Shown: piece by piece, positions 26,590-35,698 of the stretch
How the letters are laid out: the number at the start of each line of letters is the position of its first letter
Position numbering within the stretch: position 1 is the first letter of the stretch
Origin: an uncultured Prevotella sp.
GTDB taxonomy: Bacteria > Bacteroidota > Bacteroidia > Bacteroidales > Bacteroidaceae
Direction of reading: 5' to 3'
NCBI GenBank assembly: GCA_934256705.1
Contig: CAKQPF010000008.1
Span: forward strand, 1 to 64,000
DNA length: 64,000 nucleotides
The notes under the pieces: generated by a model
Told to the model about the DNA's origin: nothing
The model's input: the letters and a program-made list of their open reading frames with translations, nothing else
Database searches by the model: none
Translations under genes and position numbers: made by a program

Positions 26590-27034
26590 ATTGTTCGATT
26601 TTTCCACTTTTGGGAAGCAATCAGAAACACCCATTGTAACGATTTAATACTCAAATCGTTACAAAAGCATAGTTATTAAGCGGTAAAAGCATAGATATTA
26701 CCGCCCAATAACTATGCTTTTACCTTGTAATATCTATGCTATTGCGTCGCGAAAGCTTAGCTATCGTCTTTTGATAGCTATTTCATCACTGTTTTGTTCC
26801 ATTTTTCTTATTCACAAATATGGTTGGAGCAACTGCCCCACTGGTTGATTTCGCTTAGCTCGCCCCATAGGCAAATGCCTGATTTTGCAGATAACAAATA
26901 TCCGGATAAAATCATTTCACTTGTGGAAACGAAATCTTCAACACTCTTCTTTGGCAAAAATTCTGAAATATAAACCTATTTTTCCATAAAAGACTTAAAA
27001 AAGGTAAGCAAATCATCATTACTTTCCTTTTTTG
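26590..27034. other. Intergenic region with the third 22-bp array
   Basis: No gene is evident. It contains the 22-bp phased array at 26660-26765. The region between 26770 and 27030 has ordinary AT-rich sequence without recognised features, leading into the promoter at 27035-27065. Confidence 0.6.
26660..26765. repeat. 22-bp phased repeat array, locus C, with orientation flip
   Basis: Core words start at 26668 (CATAG), 26690 (CATAG), 26712 (CTATG), 26734 (CTATG) and 26756 (CTTAG). All are exactly 22 bp apart, although the third and fourth are reverse complements of the first two. Units carry GTAA and TTAC ends. The spacing is preserved even where the strand of the motif changes. Confidence 0.88.
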
Positions 27035-27065
27035 TTTGCCATTAGGATGAAAATGAGTAACTTTG
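27035..27065 (+). promoter_or_regulatory. Promoter TTTG-N19-TAACTTTG
   Basis: TTTG (27035-27038), 19 bases, and TAACTTTG (27058-27065) match the Bacteroidota promoter exactly. The start codon of the coiled-coil gene follows 54 bases later. Confidence 0.75.
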
Positions 27066-27119
27066 CAAGGAATAATGTAAAATATCAAAAAGAAAAATAA
27101 GAAAATTTATTGAAACAAT

Positions 27120-27989
27120 ATGACTAAAAAGATTTTCATTCCATTGATTGTCCTCCTTCTGGTTCTGGCTGGAGGATTGGTTTACCTCTTTCTCTCACTT
27201 GACGCAGAAAAGAAAGCTAATCAGGAAATGCTGGAACTTGCAGAGCTTGACAAGAAAGAAATGGAGAACGAGTATCAGGATTTCGCCAATCAGTACAGCG
27301 AGATGATGACAAAGATAAACAATGACTCCATCATCGCTCAACTTACTCAGGAACAACTCCGTACACAGCAGCTCCTCAAAGAGCTCAAGGAGACCAAATC
27401 TGCCGATGCAAGGGAAATCACACGACTGAAGAAGGAACTTGCCAACGTCCGCGCAGTGCTGCGCCAGTACGTCATCCAGATTGACTCCCTCAACCGACTC
27501 AACCAGCATCTCACCGCCGAGAACACCAAAGTGAAGGCTGATCTCGAAGCTTCAAACAGGGCTAACGAGGTGCTCAGCGCTGACAAGGCTTCGCTGACAG
27601 AGAAAGTAGCCATTGCCGCACAGCTCGATGCATCGAACATCAACCTCACTCCTATCAACAAAAGAGGCAAGACAGAGAAGAAGGTGGGAAAGGCAAAGCA
27701 GCTCAAAGTGGATTTCACCATCGCACGCAACGTGACAGCACAAAGCGGCATCAAGACCGTATATGTGCGCATCACCACCCCTACAGGCACCACTCTCGCT
27801 GCAGGAAACTTCCCTTATGAGAACAAGAACCTCCAGTATTCCATCAAGAAACAGATAGAATATAACGGTGAGAACACTCCTGTCACAGTATATTGGAACA
27901 TCCATGAGGTGCAGTCTGCCGGCACTTATCGCCTCGCTCTCTTCTGCGACGGACAGATGATCGGTCAGAAAGCGTTCAACCTCAAATAA
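27120..27989 (+). CDS. Membrane-anchored coiled-coil protein with C-terminal beta domain
   Basis: A 289-residue protein of unrecognised family. Residues 5-27 form one membrane segment. Residues 28-170 are a long coiled coil rich in Glu, Lys, Leu and Gln. The last 100 residues (KVDFTIARNVTAQSGIKTVY onward) are beta-rich and end GQKAFNLK. The design suggests a periplasmic spacer carrying a small sandwich domain. It precedes the TolC export operon by 90 bases, with a possible hairpin at 28006-28047 between them, so joint regulation is uncertain. Confidence 0.8.
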   Translation: MTKKIFIPLIVLLLVLAGGLVYLFLSLDAEKKANQEMLELAELDKKEMENEYQDFANQYSEMMTKINNDSIIAQLTQEQLRTQQLLKELKETKSADAREITRLKKELANVRAVLRQYVIQIDSLNRLNQHLTAENTKVKADLEASNRANEVLSADKASLTEKVAIAAQLDASNINLTPINKRGKTEKKVGKAKQLKVDFTIARNVTAQSGIKTVYVRITTPTGTTLAAGNFPYENKNLQYSIKKQIEYNGENTPVTVYWNIHEVQSAGTYRLALFCDGQMIGQKAFNLK

Positions 27990-28005
27990 CAATCAAATAT
28001 TCTCA

Positions 28006-28047
28006 GCAGACGGTCCTGGGAGCAGGATTTCACCTCCGACCATCTGC
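28006..28047 (+). terminator. Possible hairpin between coiled-coil gene and TolC gene
   Basis: GCAGACGGTC (28006-28015) and GACCATCTGC (28038-28047) pair over nine of ten positions with a 22-base loop. No T-run follows, so it may be a weak terminator or a leader structure of the TolC operon. Confidence 0.35.
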
Positions 28048-28079
28048 CTACACCATAGGATATCATCATAAACAGATAT

Positions 28080-29567
28080 ATGAAGAGATTATTATCACTT
28101 ATTGCTTGCACGATATGCATCATATCTCCTGCCTGTGCGCAAGTGCTGACGCTCGATTCCTGTCGCGCGATGGCTCTGAGAAACAACAAGCAGTTGAGCA
28201 TTACGCGTGCCAAGCAGCAGATGGCCATGCAGACTCGCAAGGCAGCACGCACCAAGCGACTCCCGCACATCGACGTGGTGGGAGGATGGATGCTGTCAAG
28301 CAAGGAGGTTTCCATCCTTACCGATGACCAGAAAAGCCGTCTCACCAATCTCGGCAGCAATGCCGCTGGAAAGATAGACCAGAGCACTCTGTCGAATGCC
28401 TTGACGCAGATGGCACAGGGTGGCTTCATTTCTGCCGGCGCAGCACAGGGCTTCGGCCAGATAGCCCAGGGACTTGCACAGCAGCTTGAGGGCTTCGGCA
28501 ATGCGCTCGGACAGGACATAAAGGACGCTTTCCGCACAAATACGCGAAGCATCATCGTGGGCAGTGCAGTAGTCAACCAGCCTATCTATCTCGGCGGCGC
28601 TATCACAGCAACCAACAAGATGGCTGATATCGCGGAGCAAATGGCAGGCACAAGCATCGATGCCACTGAGCAGAATGTGCTCTATGACATTGACCAGGCA
28701 TACTGGCTCGTCGTTTCGCTCAAGCAGAAACAGCAGTTGGCAGAGAGCTATCTCAACCTCGTCAACAAGCTCAACAGCGATGTCCACAAGATGATAGACA
28801 ATGGCGTGGCTACAAGAGCTGACGGACTGAAAGTGGATGTCAAGGCCAACGAGGCTGAAATGTCCAAGATGCAGGTGGACAATGGATTAAGTCTTGCCAA
28901 GATGTTGCTCTGCCAACTTTGCGGAATGCCTCTCGACACCGACCTGAAACTTGCCGACGAGGACGCGAGCGACGTCAGCGTAAGCACCGTATCACAGCAA
29001 TATGACCATGAAATGGCTTCTGCCAACCGCCCGGAGCTTCGCCTTCTCGGCGATGCAGTGTCGCTCAGCGAGCAGAACACCAAGCTCATCCGCGCCACAA
29101 GACTTCCGCAAGTGGCTCTGACTGGTGGATATATGATCACGAACCCTAACCTTTTCAATGGCTTTGACAAGAGTTTCAACGGCATGTGGACCGTCGGAGT
29201 GATGGTTCGTGTGCCAGTACTCGACTGGGGCGAAGGCGCTTACAGAGTGCGCGCCACGAAGTATGCCACGAAGATGGCCCGCTACGAACTGGAGGAAGCA
29301 AGGGAAAAGGTGGAACTTCAGGTCACGCAGTGCGACTACAAACTCAGCGAAGCAAACAAGAGACTCCTCACAGCGGAGAAGAACATCAAGCGTGCCGACG
29401 AGAACCTGCGCTGCGCCAACCTCGGATTCTCCGAAGGAGTGATGGGCGTCACCCAGGTGATGGAGGCGCAGACAGCATGGAACCAGGCTCAGTCACAGAA
29501 GATTGATGCCCAGATTGACGTGCGTCTCAGCGAGGCTGGAATGAAGAAAGCTCTCGGCATAAGATAA
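28080..29567 (+). CDS. TolC-family outer-membrane efflux protein
   Basis: A 495-residue outer-membrane channel subunit. The signal peptide ends near SPACA-QVLTLD. Two OEP repeats with long heptad-rich helices and Ala/Gln/Asn-rich turns follow (EKVELQVTQCDYKLSEANKR near 400-420, SEGVMGVTQVMEAQTAW after it). It would form a trimer that carries substrates from the adaptor across the outer membrane. It is the first gene of a four-gene exporter and is followed by the HlyD adaptor after 76 bases. Confidence 0.93.
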   Translation: MKRLLSLIACTICIISPACAQVLTLDSCRAMALRNNKQLSITRAKQQMAMQTRKAARTKRLPHIDVVGGWMLSSKEVSILTDDQKSRLTNLGSNAAGKIDQSTLSNALTQMAQGGFISAGAAQGFGQIAQGLAQQLEGFGNALGQDIKDAFRTNTRSIIVGSAVVNQPIYLGGAITATNKMADIAEQMAGTSIDATEQNVLYDIDQAYWLVVSLKQKQQLAESYLNLVNKLNSDVHKMIDNGVATRADGLKVDVKANEAEMSKMQVDNGLSLAKMLLCQLCGMPLDTDLKLADEDASDVSVSTVSQQYDHEMASANRPELRLLGDAVSLSEQNTKLIRATRLPQVALTGGYMITNPNLFNGFDKSFNGMWTVGVMVRVPVLDWGEGAYRVRATKYATKMARYELEEAREKVELQVTQCDYKLSEANKRLLTAEKNIKRADENLRCANLGFSEGVMGVTQVMEAQTAWNQAQSQKIDAQIDVRLSEAGMKKALGIR

Positions 29568-29643
29568 GTACGGAAGCTGGATTGACCAAAGACAAAGAAA
29601 ACTGAACAATAAACAAAGATAACAATCATAAAAAAGACAATAT

Positions 29644-30633
29644 ATGGCATCAGAAAAATCACAACACAAGAGCGTACTCATTGCCATAGCAGCATTTACC
29701 GCAATCATCCTGATTATAGGTATTGTAGGTTACTTTACCATAGGAAACGAACCTGAAGTTCTTCAGGGTCAGGTAGATGTATCTGAGTATCGTGTGTCAA
29801 GCAAAGTGCCGGGACGCATCCTTGAAATCCGTGTCAAGGAAGGAGACTACGTACATGTAGGCGATACTCTCGCCATCCTCGACGCGCCAGAGGTACAGGC
29901 CAAGAAACTGCAGGCTGAGGGAGCGGAGAACGCTGCCGCAGCTATGAGCGACATGGCACAGAACGGTGCACGCCAGGAACAGATCAATGGCGCATACGAA
30001 ATCTGGCAACAGGCAAAGGCAGGACTTGAGATTGCACACAAATCCTATGACCGCGTGCAGCGTCTCTTTGACGAAGGCGTGATGAGCGAGCAGAAACGCG
30101 ACGAGGCTTTCGCTTCATTCAAGGCACTTGAAGCACAGGAAAGAGCCGCCAAGAGCCAGTATGACATGGCAAAGAACGGCGCAAGAATGGAGGAAAAGCG
30201 TGCAGCAAAGGCCCAGGTAGCACGTGCCAACGGCGCTATACAGGAAGTCAACTCCTACATCCATGAGACTGTACAGATAGCACAGGCTGAGGGAGAAGTA
30301 AGCAATATCTATCCTAAGGTGGGCGAACTCGTAGGTACCGGTTCTCCAATCATGACCATCTCCATCATGTCCGACATGTGGGGCACATTCAATGTGCGTG
30401 AGGACCAGCTCAATGGACTTAAAGCCGGCGACAAGTTCATCGCCTTTATCCCTGCCTTCAACAAGGACATCGAGATGAAAGTGACACACATCAAGGACCA
30501 GGGAAGCTACGCTACATGGAAAGCTACCAAGAGCAACGGACAGTATGACCTCAAGACCTTCGAGGTGGAAGCACGTCCTACACAGAAATTTGAAGGCCTT
30601 CGTCCAGGCATGTCTCTGGTTATCAAGAAATAG
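29644..30633 (+). CDS. HlyD-family periplasmic adaptor
   Basis: A 329-residue membrane-fusion protein. One N-terminal transmembrane helix (about 13-33) anchors it; a biotinyl-lipoyl-like half begins EYRVSSKVPGRILEIRVKEG and the complementary half lies at VSNIYPKVGELVGTGSP. Between them is a long alpha-helical hairpin (about 85-205). It links the inner-membrane permeases to the TolC protein. Its stop is two bases from the first permease gene, so they are cotranscribed. Confidence 0.93.
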   Translation: MASEKSQHKSVLIAIAAFTAIILIIGIVGYFTIGNEPEVLQGQVDVSEYRVSSKVPGRILEIRVKEGDYVHVGDTLAILDAPEVQAKKLQAEGAENAAAAMSDMAQNGARQEQINGAYEIWQQAKAGLEIAHKSYDRVQRLFDEGVMSEQKRDEAFASFKALEAQERAAKSQYDMAKNGARMEEKRAAKAQVARANGAIQEVNSYIHETVQIAQAEGEVSNIYPKVGELVGTGSPIMTISIMSDMWGTFNVREDQLNGLKAGDKFIAFIPAFNKDIEMKVTHIKDQGSYATWKATKSNGQYDLKTFEVEARPTQKFEGLRPGMSLVIKK

Positions 30634-30635
30634 AA

Positions 30636-31793
30636 ATGAACATCATCAAGGTTGCCTTGCGCGAGATGCGCATCATTATGGACCATCATATCTATCTGAC
30701 ATGCATGGTCATGATGCCTCTGGTTGTCACCATTCTCTTCACATCATTGATGAGGGATGGCCAGCCGGAGGAAATGCCTGTTGGTGTGGTCGATAATGAC
30801 AATACTACGACAACGCGCAAACTCATCCGCACTCTCGACTCTTTCCAGTCGTCGAAGGTAGTGGCTCGCTATCCCAACATCGAGGAAGCACGCCACGCCA
30901 TGCAGAAAGGTGAGATCTACGCTTTCCTCTATTTCCCGAAGAACACTACGGACGACCTGCTCTCTTCACGCCAGCCGAAGATTTCCTTCTACTACTCCAA
31001 CACATCCCTTACAGCGGGTGCGCTGCTGTTCAAGGAACTGAAGACCATGGCGACATTGGGCTCTGCAGCGGTGGGAAAAGCCACTCTGACTGCAAAAGGA
31101 TACAGAGACGAGGTCATCATGCCTATTCTGCAGCCGATAGCACTTGATGTCCACACCGTAGGAAACCCGTGGGTGAGCTATAATATCTATCTCAGCACCA
31201 TGCTCATACCGGGCTGTCTGCTCTTGTTCATCTTCCTTATCACGGCTTACAGTTTCGGTACCGAAATGAAATTTGAGACCACAAAGGAACTGATGGCTAC
31301 TGCAGGAGACAACGTAGCCGTGGCTGTGCTGGGCAAACTCCTGCCTCAGACGCTGATATTCCTCACCGTGATGTATCTGCAGATGTTCTATCTCTTCGGC
31401 ATTCTCCATTTCCCGGCGCCGGGAGGATTCTGGCATCTTGCCCTTTTAGGACTGCTTTCCGTCATCGGAGCACAGGGATTGGGGCTCTTCATCTTCGCTC
31501 TCATCCCTCATATGCGCATGGCTATGAGCGTTTGCTCGCTCTGGGGAGTACTCAGTTTCTCAATGGTGGGAAGCGCATTCCCTGTCTTTGCCATGGATGC
31601 ACCGCTGCAGGCTCTGGCATGGCTCTTCCCTCTGCGCCACTACTATATGATCTATCAGTTGTGCGTATTCAATACATATCCCCTCTCCGACGCATTGCCT
31701 TACATCCTTATGCTGCTTCTCTTTGTAGCATTGCCTTGGCTTCTCTATCTGCGTTTGGGCAAGGTGCTCAGAAAGTATTATTACACATTATAA
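30636..31793 (+). CDS. ABC-2 type transporter permease, first
   Basis: A 385-residue inner-membrane permease of the ABC2_membrane_3 (YhhJ/YbhS-like) type. One helix near residues 20-40 is followed by a large periplasmic domain (about 45-175) and five C-terminal helices, with PHMRMAMSVCSLWGVLSFSM in the conserved fifth-helix region. It exports drugs or envelope molecules with the HlyD and TolC proteins. No ATP-binding subunit gene is present in the operon or elsewhere in the window. A hairpin-rich 220-base gap separates it from the second permease. Confidence 0.9.
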   Translation: MNIIKVALREMRIIMDHHIYLTCMVMMPLVVTILFTSLMRDGQPEEMPVGVVDNDNTTTTRKLIRTLDSFQSSKVVARYPNIEEARHAMQKGEIYAFLYFPKNTTDDLLSSRQPKISFYYSNTSLTAGALLFKELKTMATLGSAAVGKATLTAKGYRDEVIMPILQPIALDVHTVGNPWVSYNIYLSTMLIPGCLLLFIFLITAYSFGTEMKFETTKELMATAGDNVAVAVLGKLLPQTLIFLTVMYLQMFYLFGILHFPAPGGFWHLALLGLLSVIGAQGLGLFIFALIPHMRMAMSVCSLWGVLSFSMVGSAFPVFAMDAPLQALAWLFPLRHYYMIYQLCVFNTYPLSDALPYILMLLLFVALPWLLYLRLGKVLRKYYYTL

Positions 31794-31813
31794 CTGATAT
31801 CGGGATGTGGAAT

Positions 31814-31957
31814 GAAGAATAGGAGTGATTCTTCTTTATAACAAAGAAAAAAAATGGTGGTAAAGGATTGTCTGTGGGGCTGATATATGAGACCTGGAAA
31901 TATCAACGAAGACAAGCAATAGAAGTATTTTTGTATGCTTTTATCCGTTGATATTTC
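31814..31957 (+). promoter_or_regulatory. Two hairpins between the permease genes
   Basis: GAAGAAT (31814-31820) pairs with ATTCTTC (31828-31834), followed by TTTATAA, like a weak terminator. Further on GAAATATCAACG (31897-31908) and CGTTGATATTTC (31946-31957) are perfect 12-bp complements enclosing a smaller AAGCA/TGCTT pair. The second permease starts 56 bases later. The arrangement could reduce or separately control expression of the second permease. Confidence 0.5.
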
Positions 31958-32013
31958 ATTTAACCAACTGCCAACCAGACAGCATAACCGCCATACAACA
32001 TAACAACAAAGAA

Positions 32014-33165
32014 ATGATAAGACAAATATTGGAAATATGGATGAAAGAAATCAGGACCCTCTTCAAGGACGAGGGCACGATACTCTTTTGCCTCATATTG
32101 CCATTGACCTATCCTATCGTCTATTCCTGGATATACAACAACGAGGTGGTCAGAGAGGTACCGGTCGTCGTGGTCGATGATTCCCACTCAGCCCTGAGCC
32201 GTGAATTCATCCAGAAATTCGACGCTTCGCCCGATGTCGACGTAGCTTTCCAGACCGGAAGCATAGAGGAAGGCAGAGACCTGATAGGACATGGCAAGGC
32301 TTACGGCATCCTCTATTTCCCTCATGACTTCGCTATCAAGGCCGGACGACATGAGCAAGCCTTCGTCAGCGTATATTGCGACATGAGCTATATGCTGACT
32401 TACAAGGCTATATTCCAGACAGCCACCGCCGTCTCAGGACTGCTGGGCGACGAGATAAAGACCCAGTTGGCTGGCAATTACACGTCCCGGGAAGAAGAGA
32501 TAAGCGCAAAGCCGCTCGACTATGAGGAAGTGCCTATCTTCAATGTCACGGCTGGCTACGGCAATTTCATCCTTCCCGGCGTGCTGATACTCGTCATCCA
32601 GCAGGCGATGTTCCTCGCTGTCGGAATGCTTGCAGGCACTGACCGCGAGCGGAACTACCGCTCCATCCGTGGCGTAGTCCCTACCCTCCTGGGCAAAGGA
32701 CTGGCATATTTCATGATATTCTTCGTCATGCTGTCGTACACCACGCTCGCTGTGCCGCGCTTCTTCGGCTTTGTGATGATGATGCATCTGTATGACTGGG
32801 TGCTGTTCATGATTCCATTCGTCCTCTCATGCGTGTTCTTCTCCATCACGTTGAGCGACTTCGTGCGCTACCGAGAGAACGTGATGCTCATCGTGGTGTT
32901 CACTTCTGTGCCTATGCTCTTCCTCTCCGGAATATCATGGCCACAGAGTGCTCTGCCAGGAATCTGGGCTACAGTGGCTGAATTCATCCCTTCCACCTTC
33001 GGCATCCGCGGATTTGTCCGCATGAGCAGCATGGGAGCACGCATCGGCGATGTGCTTCCAGAGGTGCGTTCACTCTGGATACAAGTCGTGGCATACGGTT
33101 TCCTTGCGGCTCTGGTAATCTACAGAAGGAGGATAAAGAAGTCACAGATCGCACAGGAACAATAA
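32014..33165 (+). CDS. ABC-2 type transporter permease, second
   Basis: A 383-residue permease with the same topology as the previous one: an N-terminal helix near PLTYPIVYSWIYNNE, a periplasmic domain and five C-terminal helices (MFLSGISWPQSALPG and VAEFIPSTFGIRGFVR are conserved-looking). The start at 32014 (MIRQILEIWMKEIRT) is preferred; an ATG at 31948 lies within the hairpin loop and would add a poorly credible leader. Probably forms a heterodimer with the first permease. A separate ATPase would have to be supplied from another locus. Confidence 0.9.
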   Translation: MIRQILEIWMKEIRTLFKDEGTILFCLILPLTYPIVYSWIYNNEVVREVPVVVVDDSHSALSREFIQKFDASPDVDVAFQTGSIEEGRDLIGHGKAYGILYFPHDFAIKAGRHEQAFVSVYCDMSYMLTYKAIFQTATAVSGLLGDEIKTQLAGNYTSREEEISAKPLDYEEVPIFNVTAGYGNFILPGVLILVIQQAMFLAVGMLAGTDRERNYRSIRGVVPTLLGKGLAYFMIFFVMLSYTTLAVPRFFGFVMMMHLYDWVLFMIPFVLSCVFFSITLSDFVRYRENVMLIVVFTSVPMLFLSGISWPQSALPGIWATVAEFIPSTFGIRGFVRMSSMGARIGDVLPEVRSLWIQVVAYGFLAALVIYRRRIKKSQIAQEQ

Positions 33166-33303
33166 TCCCTGCAATACAATTACATAGAGAAACCAACCAG
33201 GCAGCCGGACTGGATTATCCCGATGATGGACCGACAATCACGCAAACGGTTTCCTTCATTGCACGAACCACTCCAGCCAACTGCCATTATTTCACCTATA
33301 ACA

Positions 33304-33714
33304 ATGACCTACAGGTTGATTATAAACAACTGCATCGAGGAGATTGCCAAGCTCAATCCATTCGTGGAGAAGGTAAGCGAGGGATTCTGTATCGCACGCG
33401 ATACATTATTCAAGCTCCAGCTCGCATTGGATGAAGCATTGTCAAACTCTGTCAAATATGCCTACCCGAAAGGCATTTCAGGCACCGTTACCCTCGAAGC
33501 GGAGAAGATAAACAGGAGTCTCATATTCCGACTGATAGACGAAGGCGTGGCTTTCGACCCTACAGAGCCGAGAGACAACATCGACCTTACTTCCAAAGCG
33601 GAAGAGCGTCCCATCGGCGGACTCGGCATCTTCCTCATCAAGCAGATGATGGACGACGTGAGATACGAGCGCCTGGAGGGACACAACATATTGATAATGA
33701 AAAAGAACATATAA
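33304..33714 (+). CDS. RsbW-like anti-sigma/serine kinase (HATPase_c_2)
   Basis: A 136-residue GHKL-ATPase domain protein. The N box LALDEALSNSVKYAY, G1 box IDEGVAFDP and G2 box GGLGIFLIKQMMDD are intact. Such proteins phosphorylate STAS partners and may bind sigma factors. The start at 33304 (MTYRLI) is the likely one; a frame from 33223 adds unrelated sequence. The STAS gene follows after 20 bases, giving a switch pair. No PP2C phosphatase gene lies in this window. Confidence 0.88.
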   Translation: MTYRLIINNCIEEIAKLNPFVEKVSEGFCIARDTLFKLQLALDEALSNSVKYAYPKGISGTVTLEAEKINRSLIFRLIDEGVAFDPTEPRDNIDLTSKAEERPIGGLGIFLIKQMMDDVRYERLEGHNILIMKKNI

Positions 33715-33734
33715 ACATCTAAAGTATAATCTCT

Positions 33735-34037
33735 ATGACATTGGACATCAAGATAGAAGGCAATGCCGTCACAGGCATCCTCTCAGGTCGTCTGGACACG
33801 GCAACAGCAGTACAGTTCTCACGCGACATGACACCACTCATCGACAATGCGGACAAGCAGATTACGCTCGACTGCAAGAATCTTGAGTTCATTTCCTCAA
33901 GCGGACTGCGCCTCTTTCTCACCCTCCGCAAGGCCACAATAGCCAAAGGAGGCAAGATTATCATCACGGGAGTAAGTCCGGAAATCAAGCAGGTGTTCAC
34001 CATCACAGGCTTCGCTTCCCTATTCGAATTCGCATAG
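33735..34037 (+). CDS. STAS-domain anti-sigma factor antagonist
   Basis: A 100-residue single STAS domain. The phosphoacceptor region FISSSGLRLFL is conserved, with the phosphorylatable Ser preceding the Gly, and GRLDTATAV is the usual first-strand turn. It is expected to be phosphorylated by the RsbW-like kinase upstream and, when unphosphorylated, to bind and inhibit it. A strong hairpin with a T-rich tail follows 18 bases after the stop. Confidence 0.9.
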   Translation: MTLDIKIEGNAVTGILSGRLDTATAVQFSRDMTPLIDNADKQITLDCKNLEFISSSGLRLFLTLRKATIAKGGKIIITGVSPEIKQVFTITGFASLFEFA

Positions 34038-34055
34038 GGCATAAGGAATAATATG

Positions 34056-34100
34056 CAGGGACATAACGAGTAATACTCTTATGTCCCTGATTTCATTTTC
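34056..34100 (+). terminator. Rho-independent terminator after the STAS gene
   Basis: CAGGGACATAA (34056-34066) and TTATGTCCCTG (34079-34089) form an 11-bp perfect stem with a 12-base loop, followed by ATTTCATTTTCTT. Confidence 0.75.
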
Positions 34101-34174
34101 TTGCTATATGACAAGAAAAAAGCATGGTCTGTGAGATTGGTATATTCATTCTTTTTTATCACCGATTATTTTCC

Positions 34175-34182
34175 TAACTTTG
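34175..34182 (+). promoter_or_regulatory. Promoter -7 box (TAACTTTG) for the MATE gene
   Basis: TAACTTTG lies 51 bases upstream of the MATE start codon and after the STAS terminator, so the MATE gene is transcribed separately. The -33 position is T-rich but lacks an exact TTTG. Confidence 0.5.
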
Positions 34183-34233
34183 CAAGCCGAAAGGGAACTA
34201 ATCACAAAGAAATAGACATAGGATAACACAAGG

Positions 34234-35574
34234 ATGAACAACGTAACAGACCTGAAAAAACAGCTCAACAGACTGGTATTCCCCATTCTGCTGGAGACTC
34301 TTCTCACCTTCCTCCTGGGAGGTGTGGACACATTCATGCTCAGCCAGCACAGCGATGACGCAGTGGCGGCAGTGGGTATGGACAATCAGATATTGCAGCT
34401 CGTCTTCCTTCTCTTCACCATCATCAATGCCGGCACATCGGTGCTCTGCTCACAGTACTTCGGAGCCAAGCTGCAGGAACGCTTCGTAGCCGTCAGCGGA
34501 GTGGCGCTGTTGCTCAATCTTTCCATCGGACTCCTGTCGAGCCTGTGCCTCTTCAGCTTCGCCGGAACCATACTTTCGCTCATGGGATTGCGCCCCGAAC
34601 TGATGACGGATGGCGTTCCTTATCTTCAGATAGTGGGCGGATTCGCTTTCGCACAAGCCATCACCACCACCATCAGTGCCATACTCCGCAGTGCCAACAA
34701 GCCTATATATCCGATGCTGGTCATAGTGGTGGTGAATATACTCAACATCATCGGCAACTATACCCTCATCTTCGGCAAATTCGGAATGCCGGCATTGGGC
34801 GCTGAAGGCGCCGCTATCTCCACCAGCATCTCGCGCACCGTCTCCATGATAATGCTCATCGTGATGCTCCAGCGCAAGCAGATTCCGCGGTTCCCACTCC
34901 GTCTTTTCCGTCCATTCCCTTATCAGGAGATGCGCCGTCTGCTCAAGATCGGCTTGCCATCTGCCGGTGAAAACATATCCTACAACCTCCAGCAGCTGGT
35001 GCTTATCTATTTCATCAACATGATAGGCAACGAGGCTCTGACAGCCCGTATCTATGTGGGCAACATCGTGATGTTCGTATATCTATACGCCATCTGCATC
35101 GCCCAGGGCAGCAGCATAATGGTGGGACATCTCACTGGCGTGGAGAAGAACCGCGCCTCATACGTCATGGGCAAGTTCACATGGCATCGTGGCTCGGTGG
35201 TAAGTATGTTTTTCTCAGTCTTGTGTGCGCTTTGCGGACCGCTAATCACGGATTATCTAACGGACAATCAAGAGATTGCCCAATTAGTATGCTGGTGTTT
35301 CTGGATAGACGTACTGCTCGAAATAGGCAAATGTATCAATATCTGGGCTACCAACACTTTACGTGCCACCGGCGACATCTTCTTCCCTTTCTATGTCGGC
35401 ATCATAGTGCAATGGATAGTAGGAGTCGGCTTCGGCTATCTCTTCGGCATCGTGTTCGGCTTTGGTCTCATCGGAATGTGGTTTGCCTTCGTCCTCGATG
35501 AGAACATCCGTGGCATCATCTTCGTCCAGCGCTGGAACAGCCTGAAATGGGTGGGCAAAGGATTCGTGAAATGA
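34234..35574 (+). CDS. MATE-family multidrug efflux transporter
   Basis: A 446-residue inner-membrane antiporter with twelve predicted helices in two matching halves. The first helix reads PILLETLLTFLLGGVDTFML, and the family's ATNTLRATGD region lies in the second half (about 370-380). It expels cationic drugs or metabolites in exchange for sodium or protons. Length is normal. It has its own promoter and ends 67 bases before a degenerate gene in the accessory segment. Confidence 0.92.
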   Translation: MNNVTDLKKQLNRLVFPILLETLLTFLLGGVDTFMLSQHSDDAVAAVGMDNQILQLVFLLFTIINAGTSVLCSQYFGAKLQERFVAVSGVALLLNLSIGLLSSLCLFSFAGTILSLMGLRPELMTDGVPYLQIVGGFAFAQAITTTISAILRSANKPIYPMLVIVVVNILNIIGNYTLIFGKFGMPALGAEGAAISTSISRTVSMIMLIVMLQRKQIPRFPLRLFRPFPYQEMRRLLKIGLPSAGENISYNLQQLVLIYFINMIGNEALTARIYVGNIVMFVYLYAICIAQGSSIMVGHLTGVEKNRASYVMGKFTWHRGSVVSMFFSVLCALCGPLITDYLTDNQEIAQLVCWCFWIDVLLEIGKCINIWATNTLRATGDIFFPFYVGIIVQWIVGVGFGYLFGIVFGFGLIGMWFAFVLDENIRGIIFVQRWNSLKWVGKGFVK

Positions 35575-35584
35575 AGATTTAGTT

Positions 35585-35624
35585 GTCTGGTTGTTTAGTT
35601 GTTTGGTTGCTTGGTTGCTTGGTT
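35585..35624. repeat. GTTG-type simple repeat
   Basis: TTGTCTGGTTGTTTAGTTG is followed by alternating GGTTGCTT words. It is the complementary form of the CAAC simple repeat found at 3665, 8805-9058 and 19556. Confidence 0.7.
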
Positions 35625-35698
35625 GCACCCCATGTAGGGAAAAGGAAATATGAAAAAGGTAATAGGAGATTACACTTTCCGCTCACGGCTTCTCGCTA

